From the NCBI GenBank assembly GCA_026260175.1, contig JAKCWW010000025.1, positions 114,891 through 165,432 of the forward strand: a stretch of 50,542 nt of DNA, read 5' to 3'. This DNA comes from Reticulitermes lucifugus (lineage: Eukaryota; Arthropoda; Insecta; Blattodea; Rhinotermitidae). The stretch's first letter is position 1. The number at the start of each line of letters is the position of its first letter. Made by a program: the position numbers and the translations under genes. The notes beneath the pieces were generated by a model, which was not told where the DNA came from, did no database searches, and saw only the letters and a list, made by a program, of their open reading frames with translations. This document shows, in pieces, positions 24,518 through 36,700 of this stretch.

Positions 24518-26367
24518 CACATGCAAGAACCACCATTCTAAATTGAAATATATGGGCTGTAAAAGAACATTTTATGACTTGTTTAAGAACCTATTTCTGC
24601 CAGCTTTTAAATTTAACTACTTTCACCATAACCTTTCCCTTTCTTTCTTATTTCTTCTTATTTCAATTTTCTTGCATGTGTTTATGTATACGGTCGGTTT
24701 TATCGTTTTTAAAATAGCTTGAAGTCATCACGTGTAAGGACTTGAGAAGTAGCGGCGAAGTTACGTAATAAGTTACTTCATGTACCACTGACTTTAGTAT
24801 GTAAAGTCCTTATAAACAACAATCTGAAAATTCCACGAAGTGTTCTTTACATGTCAGTCACTAACGATATGGTTTATTTATGTAATTAATAAGGAATATG
24901 TCTGTTTCCACAAAAGAAACCTTTCTCACATTATACAACCACTGGAAAGATTCTTGTTGTGTAACAGCCCTTATCGGACCAAGAAAGCACAATTCTAGAA
25001 ATACAAGGAGCTGCGAGAAAGGGAAGGATGTTACAAGCACGAGCAATCCTACAGCGTAAGCTAATTCAAAATTACAGGCCTATGAGTTGATGCACTCGGC
25101 ATTACCTTTAGCATAGAATTCTCTTGTATAGAGTAATGTGTAGTTACGAGTAATTTATCCTTAGGCACTAGACGCTTTAGTATTAAGAGATTGTTCTTTA
25201 TAACAGACAACAAATATGTTCTCTGTGAGGTATGATGTAAAATTGTTATATATATAAAACTTAGATGAATTGCAGTACGAAAGCTGTTCTGCATCATTCA
25301 TCACAGAAAGTCTGACTGAATTGACGGACTTAGTTAGATAACTTTAGCCGAACGGTCAACAATAAACGTAAGACAATGGCTTAAATCTTTAAAAAAAGAG
25401 TCATAACTTAGGCTACTATCTGCTTTGACATTAAAAATCTCCGCAGTCTGCCAAAGGAATGTACTCTGTGATTTTGTATATTTCCACAATTATTATTTCA
25501 CTACACAGCAGTAACCGGCTGGTCTGTGTAATGAAGGTGAAGTGTTTGCTGTAAGGTAGTCAATTTCTTATTATGTTATTTAGCTGTGTTTAAAATATGG
25601 TGATCAAGCCTATCCATTTGGTGCATATTATTACAAATTGTTATTAGTTTCATATTGCACACATTTGACTCGCTAGGTTTTGAACTTAACTTTGTCCAGC
25701 TTTGCGAAAAAAATATATATGTTTTGCACCAAATGGAATAAAATTCGGAGCATGTGTCTCATCTCGTCAGTCGATCGCCATCTACTATAAAGACGTGGAG
25801 GGTGTAATTTTTCACACTGGATGAAGCTTGTTATAAACTAAATTTAGCGACAAAAACAGAAACATGTACAACTTTCGACAGACACGGATAATATATTATA
25901 TAATTTTAATTTACTTCTCCCATTCTATTTACGTTTATTTACAAATAATTTGAGGTTTACTGTACAGAAAATGTAGGTCCGAATATTTCCGCCTCCAATT
26001 CTAAAGATAAAATTTTGTATACTACAATAATTACACACTGTTTAGTCGGCTTCCAGTTCGTCTCTCTCTCTCTCATCATGCTACAAAACGCCAGTTAAAA
26101 GTCACCCCTTCCCTGGCGTTTGCCTAATGCAGCTTAATTGCATACTTCAGAAACTCAACATCTCGTCTATTACTATTGTTTTCGCTGTTGTGGCTGTTCT
26201 TTTTGCTCGATATTGTCTTGATCTTTTACGTCCTCTCCTTGTCCTTGTGCTGTCATTGTAATTAAGTCGTCGAATCAGCACGCAAATGAACAAAGAAATG
26301 AACTGATTTATTACATGTGTTTTCCCTCCGGTGATGCACTCGTTATGCTAATTTATAATTATCGTCG

Positions 26368-26393
26368 ATTATTATTATTATTATTATTATTAG
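26368..26393. repeat. ATT microsatellite
   Basis: About eight ATT units. Confidence 0.9.
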
Positions 26394-26689
26394 CACGTCA
26401 ATAAATAAAGCATGAATTTAATTGAATTATCATAGCTCTTCTCCCTCAGGTGTTATAGTATTATAGTTACGCTAGTAGTGCTTTATATGGCTTTCCGTCA
26501 AAAAACACCTTATTTGTGTAGCCTATTTGCAAAGAGTATGGATTATCGTCCGATGTATAATGTGCACGTAGGTTATGTTGTCATGACAGCCAACACAGAT
26601 GAGCCACCATTGGTCTGATTATCGTACAGGCCTAAAATAATAAACTTTAAATCATAATTGCAAGTTTTATAAACGTAATTCCGTGGTTT

Positions 26690-26935
26690 TGGTAGAAAAG
26701 CTGGAAGAAACAGACCGCTAGGTGCAGATGGGAAAACTGACATTAAAGTAAATCTTAAGTAAATGGAAAAGAATGGCGTGGACTTGACCTCCCTCAGGAT
26801 AGGGACAGCTGGCTGGCTATTTTAATGCGATCTTGAAATTTAAGGTTCCACTATGTGCGGAGAAATTCTTCACTATCTGAGGGCCTATTAGCTTCTTAAG
26901 AAGGAATCTGCTCCATGAAGTTATTTCGATATTGT
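26690..26935 (+). mobile_element. LINE-2 fragment, 3' end
   Basis: Translation follows the C-terminal part of the family: AGRNRPLGADGKTDIKVNLK, then WRGLDLPQDRDSWLAILMRS after frame breaks. The 3' UTR-like block TTCTTCACTATCTGAGGGCC and TCTGCTCCATGAAGTTA parallels the copy at 20366. It is 5' truncated and decayed. Confidence 0.72.
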
Positions 26936-29900
26936 ATTTAAAAATGAAACATTCCAGTTATCACAGGTACTCTTCTCTTAATAATGAACTCGTTTAAGCT
27001 AGGCTGTTTACGTGTAACGTCTTCGAAAGCTAGAATCGTTACTTCAAATCTCAAGCGATAGTTCTTCTATATTTGTGTTGTCCTGTCTGTGAGATGACAC
27101 AATGACCATCCCAGTCTCCGTCCAAGGTGCCCAACTGAGTATCTATGACTTCACAGTTTGAGTTAATCGTGAATAGGAAGAAGTCAGAGCTGAAAGCAAG
27201 AAGGGTTATGTAGATAAGTAGGCAATAACCCACATTTCAGAAAGGTACTTTGAAGGGTCGAAGCCCCAACAGTTTTCTCTTGGCATAATACAATTTTGTG
27301 TTTCCTTCTTCTCTACTTATTACTGGGGAAATCTAACTTAAGTTTATATGATTACGGGAATCGCCTCCAGGTATTGAAGGATACAATAACACTATTCCGC
27401 ATAAGCAATCATATGGGACACAATCAAAACTTCAGGATGTCAAGCACATATATCCATATGTAAGGTTCTGAAATAGCAAACGACACTGATTGTCATTACA
27501 TGCAACAACAAACCCCCTCTTTAATTCAAATTTTGTTAAGAGTTTCTCGTTTCAAGAACTATTTCTTCTGCTTCTTCGCCCCATTTATCATTCCTGGGTA
27601 CAAAGTTCGTCAGTTAAAACACAATTCAATTACAGAAAAGATGATGGGAAGCTCTACTGACCTTTGCATGAAATTGATGATCATTTTCATATCCCATCTT
27701 CAGCTCCAGTAAAATGTCTGCAGACTTTAAATTTCCAAATTTATATTTATGGGCTCTCTGACTAAACGGTGCCTTTAGGGATAAAAATAAAGAAAGGAAT
27801 TTGGCTTGAATTATGTTATATGAAATCCTAAGAAGTATTTTGATTTTCTCTTACTATTCGACCATGACGCAATCCGCATCGAGATTTCGAATCATTAATG
27901 AACTGGAAAGGACGTGAAAGTAAGCGATCGTGGCATAATTTGACGTATCATCCCAAAATTCACAAGGAATGGCTGGAAAAAACCGCAGAAGCCTCAGGAT
28001 AGTTGGCATCCAGGCCTATATGGGAACCAGGCACACCGCAAGTTCAGTGCCATATGTAAAAAATGACTCACACACCACAAGGCAAGCGTATGGAATTCTG
28101 TTATAACATTAACCTTGAAAAAGTCTGTACCCTCACACTGACTTATCCAGTCGTTTTAACTTATCAGCCTTTCCCTGACTCAGAATGAGGAATGGCTGTT
28201 TTTTTATATAAAATTAAGGCCGCAAAACGTGTTCCAGCAATTTTGAAAGAGTTACTTCGCTATGAAAGGCAGGAGCACCTACGTAGTATGCGTGAAAGTG
28301 TAATTACGTACGTCGCAGCTTCCGCTATTGAAAATTTTATTATTTATCCCGAGTAACTACATTAATATAACCTGAAACAATACCAATTTATGAACATCTT
28401 GCGCGTTGTGTAGCTCACAGACACAGTTGGTAATTCAAAAATAAAAGCTGATCTGAAAGTAATAATAGTACTTCATAGACGTGACACCAGTTAAAACCGT
28501 ATGGAAGTCTCTCACACTCCCTTACAAAAACGTTCAAATTTCAGTTAGTTTACGGAGGGCAAAACTTGGTATTACGAGAACCACAGTACCTATACACTGA
28601 GCCACTGTATTTAACTTCAAAAGAGGCTAGTCGTGTCTCCTTCGCACGTGCACAGCATGTGCTGAGCCACACTTTGATTTCTTCTTCTTTCTATTTTTGT
28701 CTAAGTTATATATTTTTTTATTTTGAATTTGTTAGATGATACGAATGAACCTCTTTTCATTCGATGACGTTGGAACAAGGCCAATGTGGTGGAGGAAGGA
28801 ATGTTCCAACTTGTACAGTCAAAACAAAAAGTTATTTCTGTTGAAACAGTACGTTTGTATCTGGACGTTTGAATTTTGGGGTTTGCGTCCCGTATTATTA
28901 TGAGAATATCGTATGTTTCCGAAGTGGAATATCAGAGATTCAAACCCCAAACCTCTTGACAAGTATTTTCCTAAAATCAGAGCAGCTAGTAACCTTAAGA
29001 TAAATGCAAATCTAACAACAGCACAAAACATTAAGCAATCCGCTTGGAGGCGAAAAACAAATGGCATTAAATAAGTTTCTAAAACCTCACGTAAATGCAC
29101 ATTGTTGAAGATAAGTTCCACAACGCTCAAGTGCTTTCAATTAATGTCTTGTGTCTGCCGTCTTTAAGAATATCCACATGCGAAACTGTAATTATTACAA
29201 TGGCATCAATTTCCAAGCCGAAGTGTCTAGCTACAAAAACAATAGCCTGGACTCTTAGGCCGAAATCGCAAAATACTTAAGTTATGACACTTCGCACCAT
29301 GACTAATAACATGATTTAGAATACAAGCTATATTGTTCACGCAAGAAACTGACTGAAGATACTGTTTATAAAAATAAACACACTGTAGATTTTCGATGTG
29401 CGGAATAATTTCGTGCTCTTCCTGAAAGAAAAATGGAAATAAAGTTTTCTTGCCAAGAATTAGAGACGCAAATTAAGAGAGATATGCCTGATAAAGATGC
29501 CAAGACACGCGCGGATAAAACGGAAGAAATAAGTAAGCAGCAAAACTGTAAAGTATCTCAGGCATATTCAACAAAAAATAAAATTCTGTGGTGCCAAAAT
29601 GCGTGCTGTGTTAAGCGATCATCCCATTGCCCTCGTAACATTCCAATTTGGGGAAAGTCAAAGAGCTTCTTGAAAGATAACGATTTTACATCCTTGAAAT
29701 GAGGCAAGGTGCTCTAGAAGCATTTATCCAGACCATGTAAAATATTGAAACTTAGTTTCGATCGCTCAATAAAATGATTTCATTTTTTACTCAATAACAA
29801 ACTATTGGTGAGGATTTGTAACACCTCTTGATTGCAAATGTACAAAAACCCATTTAGGAATATACACAGTATGAATTTAATAAAGGCTTGGAGCAAAACT

Positions 29901-29970
29901 GCAAAGCTCAGGACAGGCCCTGTGCTTATGTGTGCCAGCTTATTACATTACGCATGCTACGCACGTACAC
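26936..29970. other. Non-coding DNA
   Basis: No gene recognised. An open frame at 29433-29702 (+, 89 codons, Lys-rich, several Cys) has no identifiable domain and no supporting context. A 9-bp inverted repeat (GTTGGAACA/TGTTCCAAC) sits at 28769-28810. Remaining sequence is AT-rich and featureless to the eye. Confidence 0.45.
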
Positions 29971-30234
29971 GGTGGGCCGGGAAAGCGTAGTCGGTATAGC
30001 CGACTCGTAACGGGCTGGACGGTCCGTGTATCGAATCCCGGTTGGCACGAGGTATTCCGCACCCTTCTAGACGTGTCCTGGGGCCCACAAGCCTCCTGTA
30101 AAATAGGTCTTTTTCCCGGGGACAAGCGGCCGGGGCGTGGCTCACCCCCNCCATCTAGCGCCGAGGTTACAGGAACAGCAGATCTCTGGGCCTTCATGAC
30201 CTCTTCTAGGGTGAAACGTACCTTTACCTTTACG
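29971..30234 (+). mobile_element. tRNA-derived SINE (SINE-A), complete copy
   Basis: The tRNA-like head has GCGTAGTCGGTATAGCC (A-box region) and GTGTATCGAATCCCGG (B box). The body contains CTGGGGCCCACAAGCCTCC, GCGGCCGGGGCGTGG and CCATCTAGCGCCGAGG. The tail is CTTCATGACCTCTTCTAGGG followed by TTTACC units. A short match (GTACAC) flanks both ends and may be a decayed target-site duplication. One unknown base lies at 30150. This is the reference copy for the other SINE-A pieces in the window; it depends on a partner LINE for movement and encodes nothing. Confidence 0.85.
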
Positions 30235-30596
30235 AATGTACACGTTTTTGTGTACATATGCGTGAGCACATCAACAGTCCTACATATGTGTATAAACAGC
30301 TTATAAGTGTTTACTCCACATCCGTTTACTGAAATTTATGCGTATATAATTTCCTATTCTAGTAATCAACGCACAATTTCATACACGAAACCCAGTAGCT
30401 GAAGAAAACCTTTGAATGAGGAGATAAAATTTCTTTTGTTTCAACGGTATAGCTCTCTAACATTAGCATACACACAAAACACGATACTTCGTTATATTAA
30501 GCGCATAAACCTACCCACTAAGCGGTAAGTTAGAACATACAGACAGTTAAAGCAGATTCCATGACAGGTTCCCCTTTGAGCTGGAAACCTGTATAA

Positions 30597-30833
30597 AAGC
30601 TATTACAACCTTGAATTTAGGCTTCCGCCGCGATGTTAATGAGATCTTTGCTCTTCTGGGATATTACGCGGCGTCGTGTGGTAATTGTTTACCGACGTTT
30701 CGGGACAACGTATCGGTCCCATCTTCAAGGGTCAAGAGTCCGAGAGACAGATGCGTTGTCCCGAAACGTAGGAAAAATTACCACACGACGCCGCCTAATA
30801 TCCCAGAAGAGCGCAGATCTCAAGCTATTACAA
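30597..30833. mobile_element. Fold-back element with 12-bp target-site duplication
   Basis: Two inverted arms, 30641-30710 and 30754-30821, match over about 70 bp with few differences (start GAGATCTTTGCTCTTCTGGG, core GGCGTCGTGTGGTAATT, inner end GTTTCGGGACAACG). The insertion is bracketed by a perfect 12-bp direct repeat, AAGCTATTACAA, at 30597-30608 and 30822-30833. A duplication of this length fits target-primed or nuclease-nick insertion better than a cut-and-paste transposon with a fixed 2-8 bp duplication. Both arms carry the hairpin-GAAACG motif discussed in the findings. Short open frames through it are by-products. Confidence 0.75.
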
Positions 30834-31689
30834 GTTTGCACTCCACGAATAAAATAGGCCTACTTTTAATTGCAATGAAATCTTGTAATAAGTATTTAGT
30901 GTTTTGAGGTATGAGCCTTGAAGTAAGTACAAATCAGTCACAATTAATTATAAATTATTCAGATTTTTTGGTTGCCACCTGGAATAGGCGTAAGTATATA
31001 AATTCTAAACCAAGAGGAAGACGGTCGTATCCAATAATTATAAACGTAATTAAATCCCGATACGAGCAGATATTTTGCTCTCCCTCACAGCGTCCAGACC
31101 AGCCGTGAGGCCGAACCAACCTCCCAGCCAGTGTGTACCGGAAGCGCTTTATCTGCTGATAAAGCGAACTAGTCGCGAATCTGACAACTTGCATCCATCC
31201 ACTGCTGGGTGAAGAATGCATGGAGCTCTAACTATACTTCCCCACAGGTCTTACTGGCGTGCTGCTCAATTAAACACAGAGGCATTACTGTCCGTATTGA
31301 AGGTGAAGCGGGGAAAGGCGCCATCCTTCAGTATAAGGCACTTTATTTTCACTGGCCTGTAATTCTTACAACGTAGACATAGATAAATCCTATGCCATAC
31401 CTAATAGTTTTAGATAGCAGATAGCGACGTGGCGATAGTGGAAATACAATATTTAATTTTCGGTGTCACAATGATAACTCAAGCACCTCTCCAATCACGC
31501 TTGTGTCATTTCATATGACGACATAAACGTTTTGTGCTGAATTTTACTATTATGTTTGGCAATATATATTAGAATCAGGCACAATAGCTGATATTCTGTG
31601 CACAAAATAAACGATAACTGACATAATCACGAATTTTTAATCTCAAGTGGTCATTCCATTTAGTTAGAAGCATTTAATGAATGTTAAAG

Positions 31690-31952
31690 ACCACAATGGC
31701 AGCCGTAGCTCAGTCGGTATAGTGATTAGTACACAGGCTGCAAGTCTGAAAAATTCCAGGAGCAAATCGTTTTCTCTTCTCCAAACTGTCAGAACTGGTT
31801 CCGGGGACCATCTAGTCGCCTATGCAGTTGTTAACGGAGTTAAGAGGCCGGGAGTGAAGGTGGCCACTCACCTCCATCTAGGGTCAAGGTTAAGAATAAC
31901 TGGAGTTAAGCCTCTACCCCACATACCTTCATTCCTCCTACAGGTGCAACTG
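31690..31952 (+). mobile_element. tRNA-derived SINE (SINE-B), near full length
   Basis: The head GCAGCCGTAGCTCAGTCGGTA strongly resembles a tRNA 5' half with A box; the B-box region (GCAAGTCTGAAAAATTCC) is decayed. The body has AACTGGTTCCGGGGACCATC, AGGCCGGGAGTGAAGG, and CTCCATCTAGGGTCAAGGTT followed by AAGAAT, shared with the copies at 9530 and 39270. Transcription and mobility would depend on pol III and a partner LINE; this copy is probably inactive. Confidence 0.75.
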
Positions 31953-32054
31953 TAGTTAGTTTAGCAACATCTTACAGTGCCCTAACTACTTGTGCACATT
32001 TTCTCGATTGCGTGCCTTAATAAACCTACAGTAATTTGAAGAATCAAGTATATG

Positions 32055-32134
32055 AAGATTAAGTCTTCTGGAATAATAGGCCGCGTCGACTGATAAAGTT
32101 ACCGGCGTTTCGGAGGAGTGCAGTGCCTCCGAAG
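32055..32134 (-). mobile_element. Fragment of the fold-back / GAAACG-motif family
   Basis: Aligns with one arm of the element at 30641-30710: AGTCTTCTGGAATAATAGG, CCGCGTCGAC, TTACCGGCGTTTCGG. On the minus strand it has a perfect 5-bp stem GGAGG/CCTCC with a 9-nt loop directly followed by GAAACGCC. Only one arm is present. Confidence 0.65.
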
Positions 32135-32353
32135 TTACCACATTTACAAGTCTAAATGTATTAAATCCCCAAATACGTGCATCCTCCTCTACACCGGTGT
32201 GACTACCCGACACAATAAGAACAGTATTGTGAATCAGTTGCTAATTAGTGCCTTACGAAGTCAGTGTCACTATGCTTATGATCACAGGGAGAATACTGGG
32301 TCAATTAATCTGTCCACTTTCAGCTCCCATTTGTACTGCACAGCAACAAATGT

Positions 32354-32945
32354 CATAATTTTGTGTTGTTTTATATGGTGTGAATCTTTGTCTCTCACTT
32401 TATGGAAAAATTACAGGCCGAGTGAGTTCAAGAACAGGGTTCTAAGGAAGATATCTGGACCTGAGAGGGAGAAATAAAGAGGAGACTGGGAAAGTTGCAT
32501 AGTTTCAGGATTTGTGCTCCTCATAAGACAGAGATACTGTTCAGGTTACCATAATAAAGAAGGATGAGATGGGCTGGGAAAGTAGCATGTTTGTGGGAGA
32601 GGTGAAATGCATATAGGATTTTGGCTGTAAAACCTGAAGAGACTGCTCTGAAGACATAGATGTAGCTGTGAGTACAACACTGAATACTGAATTGATATAC
32701 TGTTGCTACATGCTCGTGAAACTGACAAGGCAAGGTCAATAATAACGGTACAATCATTTTTGGTTTAGAATATGGGTCAGTTGTAAGACGCTGACTCCGG
32801 ATATGTACTAGTAATGGGCTCTTTTGAACTCGGCAATGGACCTTCCAATTATATGAGATGCGGGATAATTCTTGCCTAGTTGAAAACTTGTTTGCTTCTA
32901 AAGGACCCGGATCCATGGAGGTAGTCATTTAGCTAGTTGTAAGCC
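32354..32945 (+). mobile_element. LINE-2 copy, longer 3' part
   Basis: Translation gives FIWCESLSLTLWKNYRPSE, then FKNRVLRKISGPEREK, which follows the YGCETWSLTLREEHRLR and FENKVLRKIFG region that ends the reverse transcriptase in this family. After frame breaks come RMRWAGKVAC and the usual 3' part, ending GATCCATGGAGGTAGTCA and a TTTAGC remnant. It reaches further 5' than the other LINE-2 copies. The reading frame is interrupted many times, so it is dead. Confidence 0.8.
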
Positions 32946-35900
32946 TAGTTTTAAATGTTTCTATAGATATGAAAGAGAACTTACATAAACTAAATCCACA
33001 GAGCATATTAGCCATAAAACACAAAATCTCACCTCTGTTACTCAATGCTCTCTGGCCTTCTGTCATTTGTTCCACCTTAGGACCAAATATTATTTCCCTC
33101 AGCATCAAGCACTCAAGCCCCGTCAATCTACGCATGTTCTTCATTTAACGTGCGAGGCATTAACTTTATATATTAAAAGAACTGAATACAAAGTACAAAA
33201 CCACTCATATACCGAATAACAATTTCAAAGAGATTAGCCTACACCCTGCTATAAGCTCTACGCACGAAAATAAAATAACCAGTTATTATGCAAATTATAT
33301 TTTATGAGAAATGTAAAAGAAAACTGATGGAATTCAATAGGTGATACAGGGAGATGTAAGAAACCTAATTACAGAGTTATAACCCGACCAAGGCTAGTGG
33401 TTTATCTCGCTGCAGTCTCTGTGTGATAGACTGTCGAGGTGGCGATGCAAGGAGTTCTGTTGAAAGAATAATCTTACTTCCTTTTCTAGCCACATAATCA
33501 TCTGCCTTGTTCGGGATGTAACAAGGACCAAGCATGAATATTGAAAGTTGAAACCAATACTTTCTGTGTTTTGTCTAGGCACAACATAAAATATTATTTC
33601 ATTCTGGATGTGAGAAATTACAGGAAACAAGTTTGGTGCCACAGCAAAGAGAGAAACCCCACGTGCAGTACAGTCTGCTGCAACAACATGACACTGCTAA
33701 CAAGATAATAAGAACGTCAGTCAAAGCGTCCATACTCGCGTGGCAACTTGAATACTTTAAGTAGGCCTACGTTCGTTACTCACTGTTAAAGACAGACATA
33801 TCTGCCAGTCATAGGAAATGAATTGTGAAGATCCTTTTGGACAAAATAGCTAAACCGATATTTATGACCATCGCCTTATTTTCTACGAAAGACATTAAAA
33901 TGTGCAATAGTGTTTATAATCTAGCTTTATACCTTCAATTGTATAATACTCAGGAATTGTAAAGAAAAATAATTACAATGAGGCGTTTTTGCCAGTTGTT
34001 TCATGAGGAAACAGATTTATCCCTGTATGCCAACAAATTGAATGTCCCTTTGTGTGTACCTTTAATTGTGCTGCAAGGTTATGAAACTTGGGATTCTTTA
34101 AGCATTAAATATTTTAATGACATATTTGTAGACTGAGCTGCAAGGATCAAGGAAGCCTCCCATGCCTACCCTAAGCCAGTAAGCAGGTATATATGATTCA
34201 GTCTTGCAACCTTCCCGTAGAGCAGGCAGCGTTACCGCCTAGTGCAGGGATGGCCAACCATTGACATCGCTGCCATATTTGACACCGAGAGATTCTGGCT
34301 GGCATCAGTGATTTGCATGCAAATCTAAAAGGAATCCAGTTTCTAGTACTGAAATTCATCATAGACCTAAACAACTCTTAAACACTAAAGATATTCACGC
34401 CATGACTGCGAATCACTGGGGGGGGGGGTAAAATAATCCCGTAACATCAAATATGTGTCGACTAATATTGTTAAGAATAACGCACAACTACAAGCGAGAG
34501 AGAACATCATTGCAACTATATAACCAACTGCTGGCAAAAGTTTAGCACCAGGTAGCGAAGATATTTGCCAAAGCTGTCAAAAATCGCAAATCATACGAAT
34601 CAGTCATTTAGGTCACTGGTTATCTGTAAACTTCTAGCCCTTCTCTATGTTCAGTAAAATAATGGCGAAGTTATCTAAACCCGATTTATTTCCAGTAAGA
34701 ATCAAGGCTGGTTACTTCAAAACAGAACTACAGGGCCATTCAGTGTGTTTACACTAGCAAAGGTTACTTAAGCCTACATTCATTCCAGTAAGATGACTAA
34801 TATCTTTGTACATATTTTGCTAGAATTCAGTTATGTCCAACTTCCTTTCTAGTAGCTAACAAGTATCATTCACATAAACTTAATATAGGCCTAGGTGAAG
34901 TACAACTACCAGTCTGAAAGACATTGATAACCATTCTAATATGGTATAGTTCTTATTTGGAAAGTCTGTCAGCCAAAAGTTTTGTGTATCGTTAAAATGA
35001 CCACTATGACAGCAACAAGTGAGAGAGAGAGATATAGGCCTATCCATAATAGAAGGCCAGTTCAGTTGATATGGGATATATTAATGAGCTTGACAACAGC
35101 ATGAAGGCAATTACAGAAAAGCAACGCAGAAAACTACAAATAAAAATTATGATTACGACAATAAATTTGACAGTAGTAATAATAATAATAATAATAATGA
35201 TACCTCCATAACCAGTCACCTTTCAACATGACTTTCAGTTCTTTCAGACTGTCATCGTTGCACTTCGTACAACTCCAATTTGCAGTCTAACAGCTTTCTA
35301 CAGTTATTTTCGATTACGCGCATATATTTTATACATAACTAATATTTCATGAATCACTTTTTGAAGTTACTATGGTCCGGATCTAAGAATATTCACTTTA
35401 AAATAATCTACAGACCTGAATTTTTTTAATTTCCAAGTGCATAAGTCCGAGAGTAAAAAACCAGAAGGTCTTCAACTTTGGCCTTTCATGATTCACAGAA
35501 TGATATCAAAACTGCAATGGTGTTAAAATATCGAGATGCAAAACACATCGAGTGGAATGCATTCCTTCACTGGCTTTCAATCGACAAGTACAGTTCAATA
35601 GGACACAGGCAATGCAGTGATTTATTTGGTCAACTGCATGTGAGTGAACCGTGCTAAGAATGACGTCACAAAACGTACCCATATGCTCGAGACATTGCAA
35701 TACAGCAACTTTATTGTTACTCTCGAATAAAACAAATCATTTTTAAAACTAGAATCTTTGTCTATATTTTTTTGTTCTAAACTGAATTTTTTCCATGGCG
35801 TCTTAAATGTCAGCTTTACAATGATTACGTTACATCGTAATTTGTTAACACGTGCTTGACAATATAAGCTACACCAAGGCGACACGAACAAAAACATGCA

Positions 35901-36418
35901 ACTTTGCATACGTTGTGTCATATATTTACAACCACACCCTCCGACTCTAAATTATCTCGTGAAGTAAAAGCCTACGCTTGAAACCCTAGACAAGCATGTA
36001 AGAACATGGGAACAGAAATACACTGCAGCGTTTTCTAGCCTGGCTTCCTAAAAATATTTCTCATACCCTTCATAAAAAATAACTTTTAAAATAATTTTAT
36101 TGTGACAGGATGTTGCAAGGATAGCCGAAACTGGTTAGCAAATGTATCTATAATGTCTGTAAGGGCCTATAGGGCTTATAAAACTCAATAAATGAGTTTA
36201 TTTACCAATAAAGGTGTGCAATTGTTTTTCAGGAGCTAAAAATTACATATTATTTTAACCCTATCTGCAAACAACCATACAAAGAAACAAATGTTATAAC
36301 GAATTCTTGAAAAGATGGTATTCAGGAAATGTGTTGAGAATCTGCGGCTGTAGTGATGCCTTCCAAAATGTATTGCATGTTAGTGAAATTTAGTGGCTTT
36401 TGTTTTGAGAGAATATTA
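32946..36418. other. Non-coding DNA with simple repeats
   Basis: No gene recognised. Holds a G11 run at 34418-34428, a GA repeat at about 35021-35032, an AAT run at 35177-35198, and three TAGGCCTA 8-mers (33762, 34886, 35035). The longest open frame is 99 codons, without a domain. Confidence 0.5.
35177..35198. repeat. AAT microsatellite
   Basis: About seven AAT units. Confidence 0.9.
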
Positions 36419-36437
36419 TAGGCCTAATAGTTCTGGT

Positions 36438-36700
36438 ACAATTTGATAAAATACATGTTTCTCTGTTAAAAACAATTATATTTCTTGAATATAATTCATT
36501 CCACAGAGCAGCACGTATTTTATCAAATTGTGAAATTGAGATCTTATTTAAAAAGTTAATACAGTATTACAGAATTCGATTTACGTCTTTTGTAGCAGTA
36601 GTCTGAATATGGCATTCTGAGGTCGAAACATGTTGCCAAATTAAAGATACTCGTACAAAACTTACTAGTTGTGTTGATGGAAATTTAATTCTCCTGTTGT
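36438..36700 (+). mobile_element. Retroelement 3' remnant with CGAAACATG motif
   Basis: A perfect 17-bp inverted repeat (ACAATTTGATAAAATAC at 36438-36454 and its complement at 36515-36531) is followed at 36602-36634 by CTGAATATGGC...GGTCGAAACATG. Next comes a stretch ending TTAGTTGTGTTG-like, shared with 42592-42680. Such CTGAAGATGGC...CGAAACATGT signatures recur near ends of dispersed elements, but the class is not settled. Confidence 0.4.

Larger units (their letters stand above)
22166..26689. other. Non-coding DNA
   Basis: No gene recognised; all open frames are below 80 codons. Simple repeats: CCACCACCACCGCCG near 22935, a CA run at 24500-24517, a CT run at 26061-26074 and an ATT run at about 26368-26393. 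An inverted pair of CTGGCG/CGCCAG lies near 26090-26120. The region may hold regulatory DNA, but nothing specific can be shown. Confidence 0.5.

Noticed and set aside
28769..28810. 9-bp inverted repeat as a transposon terminus
   Set aside because: Too short, with no duplication or related copy in the window.
29433..29702. 89-codon Lys-rich open frame
   Set aside because: No recognisable domain, no promoter or splice context, length within chance expectation.
29971..30060. Genuine tRNA gene
   Set aside because: A and B boxes are present, but the arms do not fold into a proper cloverleaf and a SINE body and tail follow.
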